Positions 8,489 to 17,034 of a DNA stretch of 64,000 nucleotides are shown here, one piece after another. The position numbers and the translations under genes are program-made. The notes below the pieces were generated by a model, which did no database searches, was not told the DNA's origin, and worked only from the letters and a program-made list of their open reading frames with translations. The stretch is from Nitrospinaceae bacterium (GTDB lineage: Bacteria; Nitrospinota; Nitrospinia; Nitrospinales; Nitrospinaceae), in the NCBI GenBank assembly GCA_029261535.1, contig JAJDBF010000017.1, positions 30,504-94,503 of the forward strand. The letters are read 5' to 3'. Numbering within the stretch: position 1 is the first letter of the stretch; every line of letters starts with the position of its first letter.

Positions 8489-9601
8489 ATGGCCTATAAA
8501 GATTATCTGAAGTTTGCCAACGAACTGAGTGCGAAGGAGCGTAGCAAAAAACGTTCTCTCCTGAGCGAACCTATCTCTCAGGTCGATTTCGACAAGATCA
8601 AAAATGTGGCGGATCTTGTCGAGGCCTATCAGAACTCCTCTATTCAGGCACGCAACATCGGTGCCTGTGCAGACATTTTTGTCCGCATGCTGGAAGACAA
8701 GGAACGCCCGACGATCATGCTGGGCCTTGCCGGGCCTCTCATTGCCGCCGGCCTCAGAAAAGTTCTGCGGGACATGATCCACCACAACATGGTGGACGTG
8801 ATCGTTTCTACCGGCGCGGTTTTATATCAGGATTTTTATCAGGCGATGGGGGCTCAGCATTATCGCGGCACACCACATGCCGATGACACCAAACTGCGCG
8901 ACATGCTCATCAACCGTATCTACGACACCTATGTGGATGAGGAAAAGTTTGCACAGTTCGATTCCTTCATCGGGGAATTTGCAGACGGTCTGGAGCGGCG
9001 CGCCTATTCGTCCCGCGAGTTTATAAGCCTGTTGTCTGAAGAGATCGATGACAAGGATTCCATTCTGGTGACGGCGCGGAAGAAAGGCGTTCCCATTTTC
9101 TGTCCGGCGATTGCCGATTCGAGTATCGGCATTGGCCTGACCGAACATTATTATCAATCGCGCAAAACCGGCAAACAGCCGATCACCATCGATGCCATTC
9201 GCGACAACTATGAAATCACGCAGATGGTGGTGAAGTCCAAACGCACCGCCGCATTTTATGTGGCAGGGGGTGTGCCGAAAAATTACATCAACGATTCGAT
9301 TGTGATGGCTTATGTGTTCGGCAAGAGTACCGGCGGTCACAAGTACGCATTGCAGATGACCACCGAGGCGCCGCATTGGGGGGGCTTGAGCGGCAGTACC
9401 CTGGCGGAGGCGCAGTCCTGGGGCAAGATCAACAAGAAAGCAAATTTCTGCCAGGCGTTCGTGGAGCCGAGCGTATCGCTTCCTTTGATCGCAGGTTACG
9501 CGATGCAGAAAAAAGCATCGAAGAACCGGACGCGTCTGTCGATCAAATGGGACGGCGATAAATTAAAAGAACTAAAAGTAATCAAGAAAAAGGCGCGATA
9601 G
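8489..9601 (+). CDS. Deoxyhypusine synthase-family protein
   Basis: 370 residues. Deoxyhypusine synthase signatures are visible: LAGPLIAAGLRKVLRDMI and STGA near residues 80-110, PIFCPAIADSSIGIGL near 200, VAGGVPKNYI near 258, and EAQSWGKI near 306-313, which holds the lysine that carries the aminobutyl group in the eukaryotic enzyme. Bacteria lack the eIF5A target, so members in bacteria are thought to act on polyamines (homospermidine-synthase-like NAD-dependent aminobutyl transfer). The exact substrate cannot be read from sequence. GGAG lies just before the start, and a promoter is proposed at 8434-8462. Confidence 0.88.
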   Translation: MAYKDYLKFANELSAKERSKKRSLLSEPISQVDFDKIKNVADLVEAYQNSSIQARNIGACADIFVRMLEDKERPTIMLGLAGPLIAAGLRKVLRDMIHHNMVDVIVSTGAVLYQDFYQAMGAQHYRGTPHADDTKLRDMLINRIYDTYVDEEKFAQFDSFIGEFADGLERRAYSSREFISLLSEEIDDKDSILVTARKKGVPIFCPAIADSSIGIGLTEHYYQSRKTGKQPITIDAIRDNYEITQMVVKSKRTAAFYVAGGVPKNYINDSIVMAYVFGKSTGGHKYALQMTTEAPHWGGLSGSTLAEAQSWGKINKKANFCQAFVEPSVSLPLIAGYAMQKKASKNRTRLSIKWDGDKLKELKVIKKKAR

Positions 9602-9730
9602 GTTTCAAGTTCTTTTATAAGGGCTGGGGAGTCTAAAATGAGGGCGGCTTTCTTCCAATAGCGGACATTATAAACGCCACGCTCAGCGGCAAATTTATCT
9701 GACAGCACACCTTGTTATTCTATGTATTGC

Positions 9731-11497
9731 TTAATGGTTTTGGTCTTCTGGTTTTTCAAAAAGTAACTTTTCCATCCCCAAAATAGATTGTCCAAAATTG
9801 AAAATCAGTTGTTCGCCTTGTCTCAGAAACGACTTGCTCTCGTCAATTTCGGCGAGCTTTAAGGCATCTCTTATCTTCGAACTGGTCGGGTGTGCATCAC
9901 CTAATCGCATGTCATATGTGCCAACAATTACGCCGAAAACGCGATGAGCTTTTTCAGCCCCGACCCTCTTGGCTAAAATATCCTGAAGAAGCTTGTTCGA
10001 ACTGAGTTCTTCCTTTTTTGAATGTGTTGACAGCTTGCGGAGCTCACGTACATCAAGCCGATCTGAAAAAACACGAATAAGCTCTTTGGCTAATCTCAAC
10101 AATGATGCCTGATCTTTACTCGCGAAGCGGGAAACCTCCTGCATTACTGCTGAATCATCTATGTCGCGAGTGAACAGAGAAAAGCTGAATTTCTCGCGAA
10201 AACCCGCTTCTAGCATCCTCATACTTTTGAGTAGCATGTCCTCAACTGCATGAGTAGATGCTGGCTGAGCATTAACCTGAGCTGCTAGCAACTCACTTGA
10301 AACTTTCCCATCCGGGGCAATGTTATGAGCGGCCCAAATATGCTGCTCCCATGCGGCAAGGCAGGCAATATCTTTAGCGTAGACTGTTATCAAATCTGAA
10401 GAATTAATGCCAAAGTGCGTTACGTACCCGGAGGTGGAGTGAAGGCCGCCTGTCTCCGCCGTAAACCACTTAAGAGAAAATCCTCGAAGACCGAGAAGTT
10501 CATTGACTGCGTTTGAGCGGAACCAGAGCCATCGACCAATGTCTTCATCGTCTAAATCGGCTGACGCCATGCGAGTCCCGTCAGTCTCCACTATGAATTG
10601 TGGAAGATTCGTATCTGCATCTCCCCGAACACGCATGCTCTTCCCTTGATGTTCAATCCATTCGTCTCGCCAAAACTCGCCCTCTACCCGCACACCTTCG
10701 TAACCGCTCCGGTGTCCATGCGAGGTTTCATAGTCGGTATTGGCATCATTTTCTGGCCCCATTACTGGGGCATCTTCATCTTCATCAACATCATTTCGCC
10801 AGACCCGAAACGAAGCAAAACTTCCCCCAAATACACCATTCAAGCTGCGAATCCTGAGCTCAAATCGTCCGCCGTCTCGCTGTTCTTGCTGATCTACTAA
10901 ATTAGCGTATTCACTACTTTCAACCGAAGAGACATTTTCCACTCTTTGGCGGTAGTAAGAGAGCCGAAGTGATAAGTTCCTTGCTGCCAGATAATCGAGA
11001 AGAAACTCTCGCTTAATCTCGATCCGTCGATGCTCGCCCTTTTCATCAAGAACCTCCCGAGCCACCACAACGAAATTCTCTTCTGGTCTTACCCAGTTTG
11101 TTCCATCTTTTATCAGACGAAGCGCAATGACTAGATCAGGATTCAATATCCATAGCCTTCCGCCAACTACTGGTTGTGGGTGTTCGAAGACAAGGTGAAT
11201 TCCGACTGGTTCTTTGTCGTTATTTTGATACTGTTCAATGGAGGAGTAGTAACCATCCTCGTAAGCATAGGGTTGGATACTGCAACCAATTCCAATATCA
11301 CTCCAGCTAAGCCGTTCCGCAACTTCCCGAGACTTAGGAAGGAACGCAACAGACCCGCATCCAAAAGACTCACTTACGTAGCCTATATTTTGAACTTCAC
11401 CCTGCTCGTCATTGCAGGAAGCCCTCAAAGGAACCCAGGTCGCCCTAGAGAAGGCTCGGCGAGTTTCTTTTCTGTGGAGAATCCAGTCTTGGTCCAT
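9731..11497 (-). CDS. Large orphan protein of unknown function
   Basis: 588 residues from the chosen start, which is preceded by AAAGAAGG at 10 bases; an upstream in-frame start adds 11 residues that encode that ribosome site. No signal peptide or membrane segment was seen, so it is cytoplasmic. The N-terminal half is aromatic-rich and beta-like (repeated W, e.g. DQDWILHRKE, GGRLWILNPD). The C-terminal part from about 420 is helical and ends in a charged tail. No known motif was recognised. It stands alone between two housekeeping genes, is opposite in strand to its left neighbour, and its base and codon use look less GC-rich than its neighbours. A transferred single-gene accessory module, perhaps defence-related, is possible but unproven. 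Confidence 0.75.
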   Translation of the reverse strand: MDQDWILHRKETRRAFSRATWVPLRASCNDEQGEVQNIGYVSESFGCGSVAFLPKSREVAERLSWSDIGIGCSIQPYAYEDGYYSSIEQYQNNDKEPVGIHLVFEHPQPVVGGRLWILNPDLVIALRLIKDGTNWVRPEENFVVVAREVLDEKGEHRRIEIKREFLLDYLAARNLSLRLSYYRQRVENVSSVESSEYANLVDQQEQRDGGRFELRIRSLNGVFGGSFASFRVWRNDVDEDEDAPVMGPENDANTDYETSHGHRSGYEGVRVEGEFWRDEWIEHQGKSMRVRGDADTNLPQFIVETDGTRMASADLDDEDIGRWLWFRSNAVNELLGLRGFSLKWFTAETGGLHSTSGYVTHFGINSSDLITVYAKDIACLAAWEQHIWAAHNIAPDGKVSSELLAAQVNAQPASTHAVEDMLLKSMRMLEAGFREKFSFSLFTRDIDDSAVMQEVSRFASKDQASLLRLAKELIRVFSDRLDVRELRKLSTHSKKEELSSNKLLQDILAKRVGAEKAHRVFGVIVGTYDMRLGDAHPTSSKIRDALKLAEIDESKSFLRQGEQLIFNFGQSILGMEKLLFEKPEDQNH

Positions 11498-11595
11498 AGG
11501 TGATTTACCTTCTTTAATACTTGACCTCAATGTTCGCTGTGGGTCGTTTGCGGACTTATGACCGCTTTAATCTATAGCCTGTAAGTATTGCGCAT

Positions 11596-11919
11596 CTAAT
11601 CAAATTCAATCACATCCATCCCTTTATAGCCCAGCATATTGTATTCCTTGAATTCCAGAGGCTCCAGTGCCGAAGGGTAAATCGTTTCCACAAAGCGGCG
11701 CGTGGCGGGTGACGATTGATGCCGGGTGATGGCCTGCTCGTCCTCAAATATCATGATGTGCAAAAAACGGGTTTCGTCCACCGGTTCCTGCAATGCCATA
11801 TAGAGCAGAGTGGACGGCTCGTTGGCTTTGATATAGGTCACGAACTCGGCTACCGTTTTGCGGCAAAGCTCCAGCCGATCCTTGCGCACCTGATAGCGCG
11901 CGCTCATGCAAACGGGCAT
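11596..11919 (-). CDS. ABM-domain (quinol monooxygenase-like) protein
   Basis: 107 residues from the chosen start at 11919, preceded by AAAGGACAGG; a longer frame to 12000 runs into repeat DNA. The pattern (ARYQVRKDRLELC, then LLYMALQEPVDETRFLHIMIFEDEQAITRHQSSP) matches the dimeric alpha+beta barrel of the antibiotic biosynthesis monooxygenase / YgiN group, small cofactor-free oxygenases or binding proteins. The usual late segment (TRRFVETIYPSA..PLEFKEY) is present. The substrate is unknown. Confidence 0.7.
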   Translation of the reverse strand: MPVCMSARYQVRKDRLELCRKTVAEFVTYIKANEPSTLLYMALQEPVDETRFLHIMIFEDEQAITRHQSSPATRRFVETIYPSALEPLEFKEYNMLGYKGMDVIEFD

Positions 11920-12289
11920 GGCCTGTCCTTTCGTGTTAGAAACCTTTTCATAACTGAGAAATCCCCCTGCTTCGCTTCCCTCTTTAAAAAGAGGGAACAT
12001 TGTATAAACCCAAAATTAAAAACAAAGGCGAGATGCTTCGACAGGCTCAGCATGACAGTCTGGTGTCGTTTGGTTTTTGAAGGATGCGAGTCGATAGGCT
12101 GATATTTTATTAAACCCGAAAACCACCGCATGTCATTCTGAATGAAGCGAAGAGGAATGAAGAATCTCGCCTTTGTCTTTGACTTAATGTGTCTCGCGGA
12201 GCCTGGAGCCTGTCCTGAGCCTTCCGAAGGGAAGGGAAACGATCTCCTTATTTTTTTCATTTAAAAAAGACCTTCTAGTTAGTGGAGCT
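11920..12289. repeat. Two opposed family A repeats
   Basis: A plus-strand family A copy lies at about 12005-12058 and a minus-strand copy at about 12131-12182 (GTCATTCTGAATGAAGCG to AATCTCGCC). The pair forms a loose inverted repeat of about 180 bases between the CDF and ABM genes. No gene is supported here. Confidence 0.7.
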
Positions 12290-13498
12290 TTAAGGGGATT
12301 GGATATCCAGAAACGTGCGGGCGGTTTTTATTTCGCCGAGGTTCTCCAGCTTGTCCTGAATTTCTTTTAAGAGGGAGCCGTACTGCTCCGGCTTTAATTC
12401 TGCATGGGGCCTGAGGAAAACTTCCAACGTCACGTCTCCATTGTTAAAATGCGGTCGCAGGCGGGTCAGCAATATTTGATTTGAAAAAGATTCAAGTTCC
12501 GCTGAAACCAGTTTTTTCAATTGATGCGAGTCGGTCTGATACACCGGATCGACATCCGAGGGTTCTTCCGTATCGATGTGAACCAGCACGTCTTCAATTT
12601 GCGTGAACTGATGGATCAATCGCTGGCGCAGATTTTCCCCGATTTGATGCCCCTCCGAGACCGAACATTCCGCATCGACCAGGACATGCAGGTCGATGAA
12701 GACATCCCCGCCAACCCGGCGACTGCGCACTTCATGCAGGGTGAGGACCCCCGCTGTCTCGCGAGCCGTGTCCAGAATTTCTTTCAACTCTTCATCAGCC
12801 AGTGAAGTGTCCATCAGGTCGCTCACCGCTGAGCGTATGATGTCGCTTCCGGATTTTGCAATCATCAGGGCGACAACGATCCCCGCCAGCGGGTCCATCA
12901 ACGGAAAACCTGCGATGGCACCGCCGATACCGATCAAGGCGGCGACCGAAGACATTGCATCCGAACGATGGTGCCAGGCATTGGCGATCAGGGTCGGGCT
13001 CTTCTCCTGTTCGCCGACTCTGCGAGTGTAGCGATAGAGAGCCTCGTTGATGACGATGGAAAGAAAAGCAAATCCTGCGGCGATCTCCAATGAAGTTTTT
13101 CCCACGCCAAGTGGCGACAGGCCTTCAAACATTCCTGCCAGAGAATGCCCCCCTTTGCCGGTTTCCTGAAAAAACTCCCAGGAAACCCAGGCCAGACTGA
13201 TGCCGGCCAGCACGATACACAATCCGATGAACCCGGCACCGATACTCTCCGCCTTGCCATGACCGTAGGGGTGGTTGGGGTCGCGCGGCAGTCGGCCGAT
13301 CTTGTACGTCAGCAGGGCCACGCCATCGGTGGTGAGGTCCGACAAGGAATGAAAGGCATCGTTGAGCAATGCCGGACTTCCGCCCAGAACACCGCCGACA
13401 AACTTGATTGCTGACAACACAATATTGCCGACAGCACCGATGAGGATGACCTTCACGCCGGGAGACAGACCTTGCGATGAATTTTCAGAAAAGCTCAT
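12290..13498 (-). CDS. Cation diffusion facilitator (CDF) family metal efflux protein
   Basis: 402 residues with six membrane segments in about residues 15-215 and a cytoplasmic C-terminal domain. Metal-site residues are visible: HSLSDLTTDG near 47-56 and HHRSDAMSS near 175, which give the Asp/His site for zinc, iron or manganese exchange against protons. The segment PHPYGHGKAE-like (NHPYGHGKAE) near 78 is the family hallmark. The C-terminus is about 100 residues longer than a minimal CDF and seems to carry a second ferredoxin-like regulatory domain. It is coupled to mutY by an ATGA overlap. Confidence 0.9.
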   Translation of the reverse strand: MSFSENSSQGLSPGVKVILIGAVGNIVLSAIKFVGGVLGGSPALLNDAFHSLSDLTTDGVALLTYKIGRLPRDPNHPYGHGKAESIGAGFIGLCIVLAGISLAWVSWEFFQETGKGGHSLAGMFEGLSPLGVGKTSLEIAAGFAFLSIVINEALYRYTRRVGEQEKSPTLIANAWHHRSDAMSSVAALIGIGGAIAGFPLMDPLAGIVVALMIAKSGSDIIRSAVSDLMDTSLADEELKEILDTARETAGVLTLHEVRSRRVGGDVFIDLHVLVDAECSVSEGHQIGENLRQRLIHQFTQIEDVLVHIDTEEPSDVDPVYQTDSHQLKKLVSAELESFSNQILLTRLRPHFNNGDVTLEVFLRPHAELKPEQYGSLLKEIQDKLENLGEIKTARTFLDIQSP

Positions 13499-14604
13499 TT
13501 TATTTTTTTCCGGCTGTTGGTCGGTGCACCGTTTTGCATCAGGTGCTTTACAATTTTAACATTCGCCGCAGGATAAGGGTATTGATCCAGGTCCGCCGGG
13601 TGCACCCATTTCCACTGCTCGCACTCCGTTGCACGGATGCGGCCTTTCGGTGACTCGCATTGAAACACATAGAGCGTGACCCGAAATTTTGTATACGTGT
13701 GCCGGATAGTCAGCAACCTTTTATCCGGTGTGATGTCGATATCAAGTTCCTCCCGGATTTCCCTTACCAACGCTGTTTCCGGCGTTTCTCCCGCTTCCAG
13801 TTTACCACCGGGAAACTCCCACAGCCCACCCATGAGCCCTTTGTGCAATCTCTGCTGAATAAAAATTTTTCCGTTACGTTTAATAACCGCGGCACTCACC
13901 TCGATTTTCTTCGACGGTGTTTTCGGCTTGGGGGGCGGGTAGTGATCCTGTTCCTTGTGCCTCGCAGAGTCGCATTTTTTTAACAGCGGACAAAGCAGAC
14001 ACAGCGGTTTTTTAGGCAGACACACAGTTGCCCCGAGTTCCATGAGAGCCTGATTGAAATCACCCGGCTTTTTTTTTGGAACCAGCCGGTCAGCCCAGTC
14101 CCACAACACGGCCTCGGATTTGGCTGTCGCCCCATTTTCTTTTATCCGGAACAAGCGCGACAGCACGCGCTTGACGTTGCCATCGAGCACTGGCACCGGT
14201 TCCTTGAAAACAATGCTGGCGATGGCACCTGCTGTGTAACGCCCGATGCCAGACAATTGTTGTAAACCCTCGAATGTTTGCGGCAGAGCACCCGCGTTTT
14301 CCTCCTGCACCCATTGGGCGGCCTTGTGCAGATTGCGCGCGCGGGTGTAATAGCCAAGCCCTTCCCAGTGTTTTAACACTTTGGGCAACTTGGCTTGAGC
14401 AAGATGTTTGACCGATGGAAACGCTTTCATCCATCGGTTGAAATAAGGAATGACAGTGGCGACCTGGGTTTGTTGCAACATGATCTCCGAGACCCAGATG
14501 CGATAGGGATCGAGATTCTCCCGCCAGGGCAGATCGCGTTGCTGGCTGTCGTACCATTTTAAAAGAGGTTTCGAAATGGATTCTGGCTTGAAGGGTCCGG
14601 GCAT
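13495..14604 (-). CDS. mutY: A/G-specific adenine DNA glycosylase MutY
   Basis: 369 residues. MutY removes adenine paired with 8-oxoguanine. The HhH-GPD fold is seen (SEIMLQQTQVATV near residues 39-51, with the catalytic Glu; LSGIGRYTAGAI near 116, helix-hairpin-helix). It is followed by a 4Fe-4S loop with C-x6-C-x2-C-x5-C near 193-209. The C-terminal domain, normally a degenerate MutT fold that recognises 8-oxoG, here shows a nearly intact Nudix box (GGKLEAGETPETALV then REIREEL near 265-290). Its stop overlaps the CDF start by four bases. Confidence 0.93.
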   Translation of the reverse strand: MPGPFKPESISKPLLKWYDSQQRDLPWRENLDPYRIWVSEIMLQQTQVATVIPYFNRWMKAFPSVKHLAQAKLPKVLKHWEGLGYYTRARNLHKAAQWVQEENAGALPQTFEGLQQLSGIGRYTAGAIASIVFKEPVPVLDGNVKRVLSRLFRIKENGATAKSEAVLWDWADRLVPKKKPGDFNQALMELGATVCLPKKPLCLLCPLLKKCDSARHKEQDHYPPPKPKTPSKKIEVSAAVIKRNGKIFIQQRLHKGLMGGLWEFPGGKLEAGETPETALVREIREELDIDITPDKRLLTIRHTYTKFRVTLYVFQCESPKGRIRATECEQWKWVHPADLDQYPYPAANVKIVKHLMQNGAPTNSRKKIK

Positions 14605-14658
14605 ATTTAAAAAGCAGAAAAAATTGTGGGTGCCTTGCAGAAAGTGACGGGGCGGGGA

Positions 14659-15423
14659 TTATACGCCGATGCTGTCCTTGCCCCAGATGTGCTTGTGCAA
14701 CTGCGTCTGTAATCGTACCGGCAGTTTGTCCTGAAGAATCCATTCTGCGAGATTACGCAAATCAAGCACATCAAAAACAGGTGACATTAAAATACCAGCC
14801 TTGTTCTCAAGGTGGTGCTGATGAATCAATGACCGTGCCCATTCATAATCCTGCCGGTCCTGAATAACAAACTTGATCTCGTCTTCTGGATTCAAATGAT
14901 CGAGGTTTTCCATGCGATTTTTATTGGCTTCGCCACTGGCGGGGGCTTTCAGGTCGACAATCTTGATGACGGGTTGCGGCACACGGTCCAGCAGAAGCGA
15001 CCCGCCGGTTTCCAAAAGAACGGTGTAACCCGTTTCGATGAACTTTTGCATCAAGGGATAGACCTCTTCCTGCAACAATGGTTCACCACCAGTCACTTCA
15101 ACCAGCTTGCGGTGGGGCAACGGGCTGAAACTTTGTTGAGCATGAGATGATTCCTGAGAACCTTGCAATGGGTTTTTCGTTCGCCGTCCGCGGAGGACCC
15201 GCTTGGACCTTGCGGTCCGCGACATTTTTGTTTCTTCAAATAATTTATCAACCGCCGCAATAATGTCCTGCTGGCTCATCTCTTTGCCGCCGTGAAATGC
15301 GTATTTGGTATCGCACCAGGTGCAACGCAAATTGCATCCCGTCAGGCGGACAAATGCACAGGGCAAACCAGCGTAGCTCGATTCGCCTTGTATGCTTTTG
15401 AAAATTTCAGTGACTTGAAGCAT
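14659..15423 (-). CDS. queE: 7-carboxy-7-deazaguanine synthase QueE with an internal insertion
   Basis: 254 residues from the ATG at 15423; an upstream in-frame start exists but has no homology. QueE is the radical SAM ring-contraction enzyme of queuosine/deazaguanine synthesis. Visible are the substrate loop SIQGES (10-15), the cluster cysteines C30-x3-C34-x2-C37, and VTGGEPLLQ near 110. Between helix residues 64 and 106 there is an Arg/Ser/Gln-rich stretch (TKMSRTARSKRVLRGRR onward) absent from typical QueE. Its DNA matches the family D dispersed repeats. The frame stays open across it. It is unknown whether the enzyme still works. Confidence 0.88.
   Translation of the reverse strand: MLQVTEIFKSIQGESSYAGLPCAFVRLTGCNLRCTWCDTKYAFHGGKEMSQQDIIAAVDKLFEETKMSRTARSKRVLRGRRTKNPLQGSQESSHAQQSFSPLPHRKLVEVTGGEPLLQEEVYPLMQKFIETGYTVLLETGGSLLLDRVPQPVIKIVDLKAPASGEANKNRMENLDHLNPEDEIKFVIQDRQDYEWARSLIHQHHLENKAGILMSPVFDVLDLRNLAEWILQDKLPVRLQTQLHKHIWGKDSIGV
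15109..15231. repeat. Family D repeat lying in frame inside queE
   Basis: The segment TCGCCGTCCGCGGAGGAC followed by TGGACCTTGCGGTCCGCG (core about 15178-15226) repeats, in inverted order, the sequence found just after the flagellin gene at about 40030 and near 3186. In queE it adds about 41 codons without breaking the frame. Confidence 0.75.
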
Positions 15424-15493
15424 GCGCCTATTGTACTCCAACTGCGGGAGGGCTGGAACCTGCAATGCCGTGGGATGAGGTGATGGGGATAAA

Positions 15494-16924
15494 TTAGATG
15501 CCCATGCGCTGGGCGAGAATTTTGGTGCCCATGCGAGCCTTGGCGGTGAAGTCGGACCAGGATTTAAGTTTGGTGATCTGTTTCATCAGATAGGCAGGAC
15601 TGCGATAAAACCGGGCGTGGCACTCGTCCTGTAATTTGCGCAGTTCTGCTTCAGAAAAATCCTTGTTCCAGAACCTGATTTTAAAATCAGGCGAAGGGTT
15701 CTCCGCAAAACTTTGCCAGTAATCGTCAGGCACGATGCCCTCGTCCAGCATGCGGAAATACAATTCAGTTTTCGGGTAGGGAGTGCAGATCGAAAATTGC
15801 GCGTAGTCGGGTTTGAGTCGCTTGGCAAAATCCACCGTGGCCAGCATTTCCTGTTTCGTTTCATGCGGAATGCCGATCATCATGTAAGCAAAAAAACCGA
15901 TGCCCGCTTCACGCGTCCACTTGCAGGCGCGTTCGATTTTTTCCAGCCCCTGACCTTTTTCAAGATAATCGAGATGGCGTTCGGTGCCCGATTCAATGCC
16001 GTAGTGGATGCGGTAACATCCGGCACTCTTGAGAGCCTTCAGCAGTTCTGGCGTGACCGTGTCGACCCGTGCTGAAATTTTGAAATGAAATTTCAGTCCG
16101 CGTTCGACGATGAGTTCGCACAGTTTCAGTAGAAATTTTTTATTGATGGTGATGGTGTCGTAGACGGAATACAGATCGTCGAGCCCGAGCTCCACCAACT
16201 GTTCGAGTTCGGCAACGACATTCTCTGCCGAGCGTTCACGAAATTTTGTTTTCCTGATATCGCAGAAGGTGCAAGCCGCCGGGCAACCTCTGGTCGCTTG
16301 AATGGTGAAGAACTGCCGACCCTCCTTGATGATGTGCTGGTAGCGGGTGACATCCACCAGGTGCCGCGCCGGAAAAGGTAATTCGTCAAGGTCCAGCAGA
16401 TCCGTATCCGCCGGGTTGACCACAGCTTCGCCGTCACGTATGAAGCCGAGACCGTTGACTGAAGACAAGGCTGTCGCCTCCACGCCACCTTCTTCCAGCG
16501 TCTGCATGAGTTTTGTGAAAATCCGTTCGCCCTCGCCGAAAACAACGAAGTCAACATCCGGCAGGTTGAGCGTTTCTTTTGGATAAAGATTGACGTGCGG
16601 GCCGCCGAGGCAGATTTTTAAATCGGGATTTTCCTGCTTCAACACTTTTGCCGTTTCGAGTGCATCGAGCAGATTGAAGGTCATGATGCTCATCGCCACC
16701 ACATCCGGTTTTTGCGCGCGAACTTTTCCCAGCAACTCCGATTGTGAAACACCTTCAGGCGGACAGTCGATAAAGCCCGGACGTTTGCCCAATGCGCGCT
16801 CATACCACGCGGCAACGTACATCAGGCCGAGCTTCGGGTAATAGCCCTTGCCTCCCTCCAATGCTTTGGGCACCGAGGATTCGAGCGATATCGTCTCTGG
16901 TGGCACGAGGAACAGAACGTTCAT
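15494..16924 (-). CDS. B12-binding-domain radical SAM protein
   Basis: 476 residues. Residues 1-150 form a Rossmann-like cobalamin-binding domain (VVAMSIMTFNLLDALE, LGGPHVNLYP). Residues 190-400 form a radical SAM barrel with the cluster motif C-x3-C-x2-C (CPAACTFC) near 213-220 and GYRIHYGIESG-like SAM-binding segments. The C-terminal region is helical. This is the class B methyltransferase / BchE-like architecture; the substrate cannot be told. It lies 70 bases upstream of queE on the same strand but with no overlap, so a shared transcript is possible. Confidence 0.87.
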   Translation of the reverse strand: MNVLFLVPPETISLESSVPKALEGGKGYYPKLGLMYVAAWYERALGKRPGFIDCPPEGVSQSELLGKVRAQKPDVVAMSIMTFNLLDALETAKVLKQENPDLKICLGGPHVNLYPKETLNLPDVDFVVFGEGERIFTKLMQTLEEGGVEATALSSVNGLGFIRDGEAVVNPADTDLLDLDELPFPARHLVDVTRYQHIIKEGRQFFTIQATRGCPAACTFCDIRKTKFRERSAENVVAELEQLVELGLDDLYSVYDTITINKKFLLKLCELIVERGLKFHFKISARVDTVTPELLKALKSAGCYRIHYGIESGTERHLDYLEKGQGLEKIERACKWTREAGIGFFAYMMIGIPHETKQEMLATVDFAKRLKPDYAQFSICTPYPKTELYFRMLDEGIVPDDYWQSFAENPSPDFKIRFWNKDFSEAELRKLQDECHARFYRSPAYLMKQITKLKSWSDFTAKARMGTKILAQRMGI

Positions 16925-17034
16925 GAGTTTTTAAATTCACCTTGTCTGATTAAAATTTTCCGCATCCAAATTTCTCTTTATTTCCAGACTATTAATAGAT
17001 ATTGTAGCCCTTCGTATCTCATCAAAGAAGAAAA

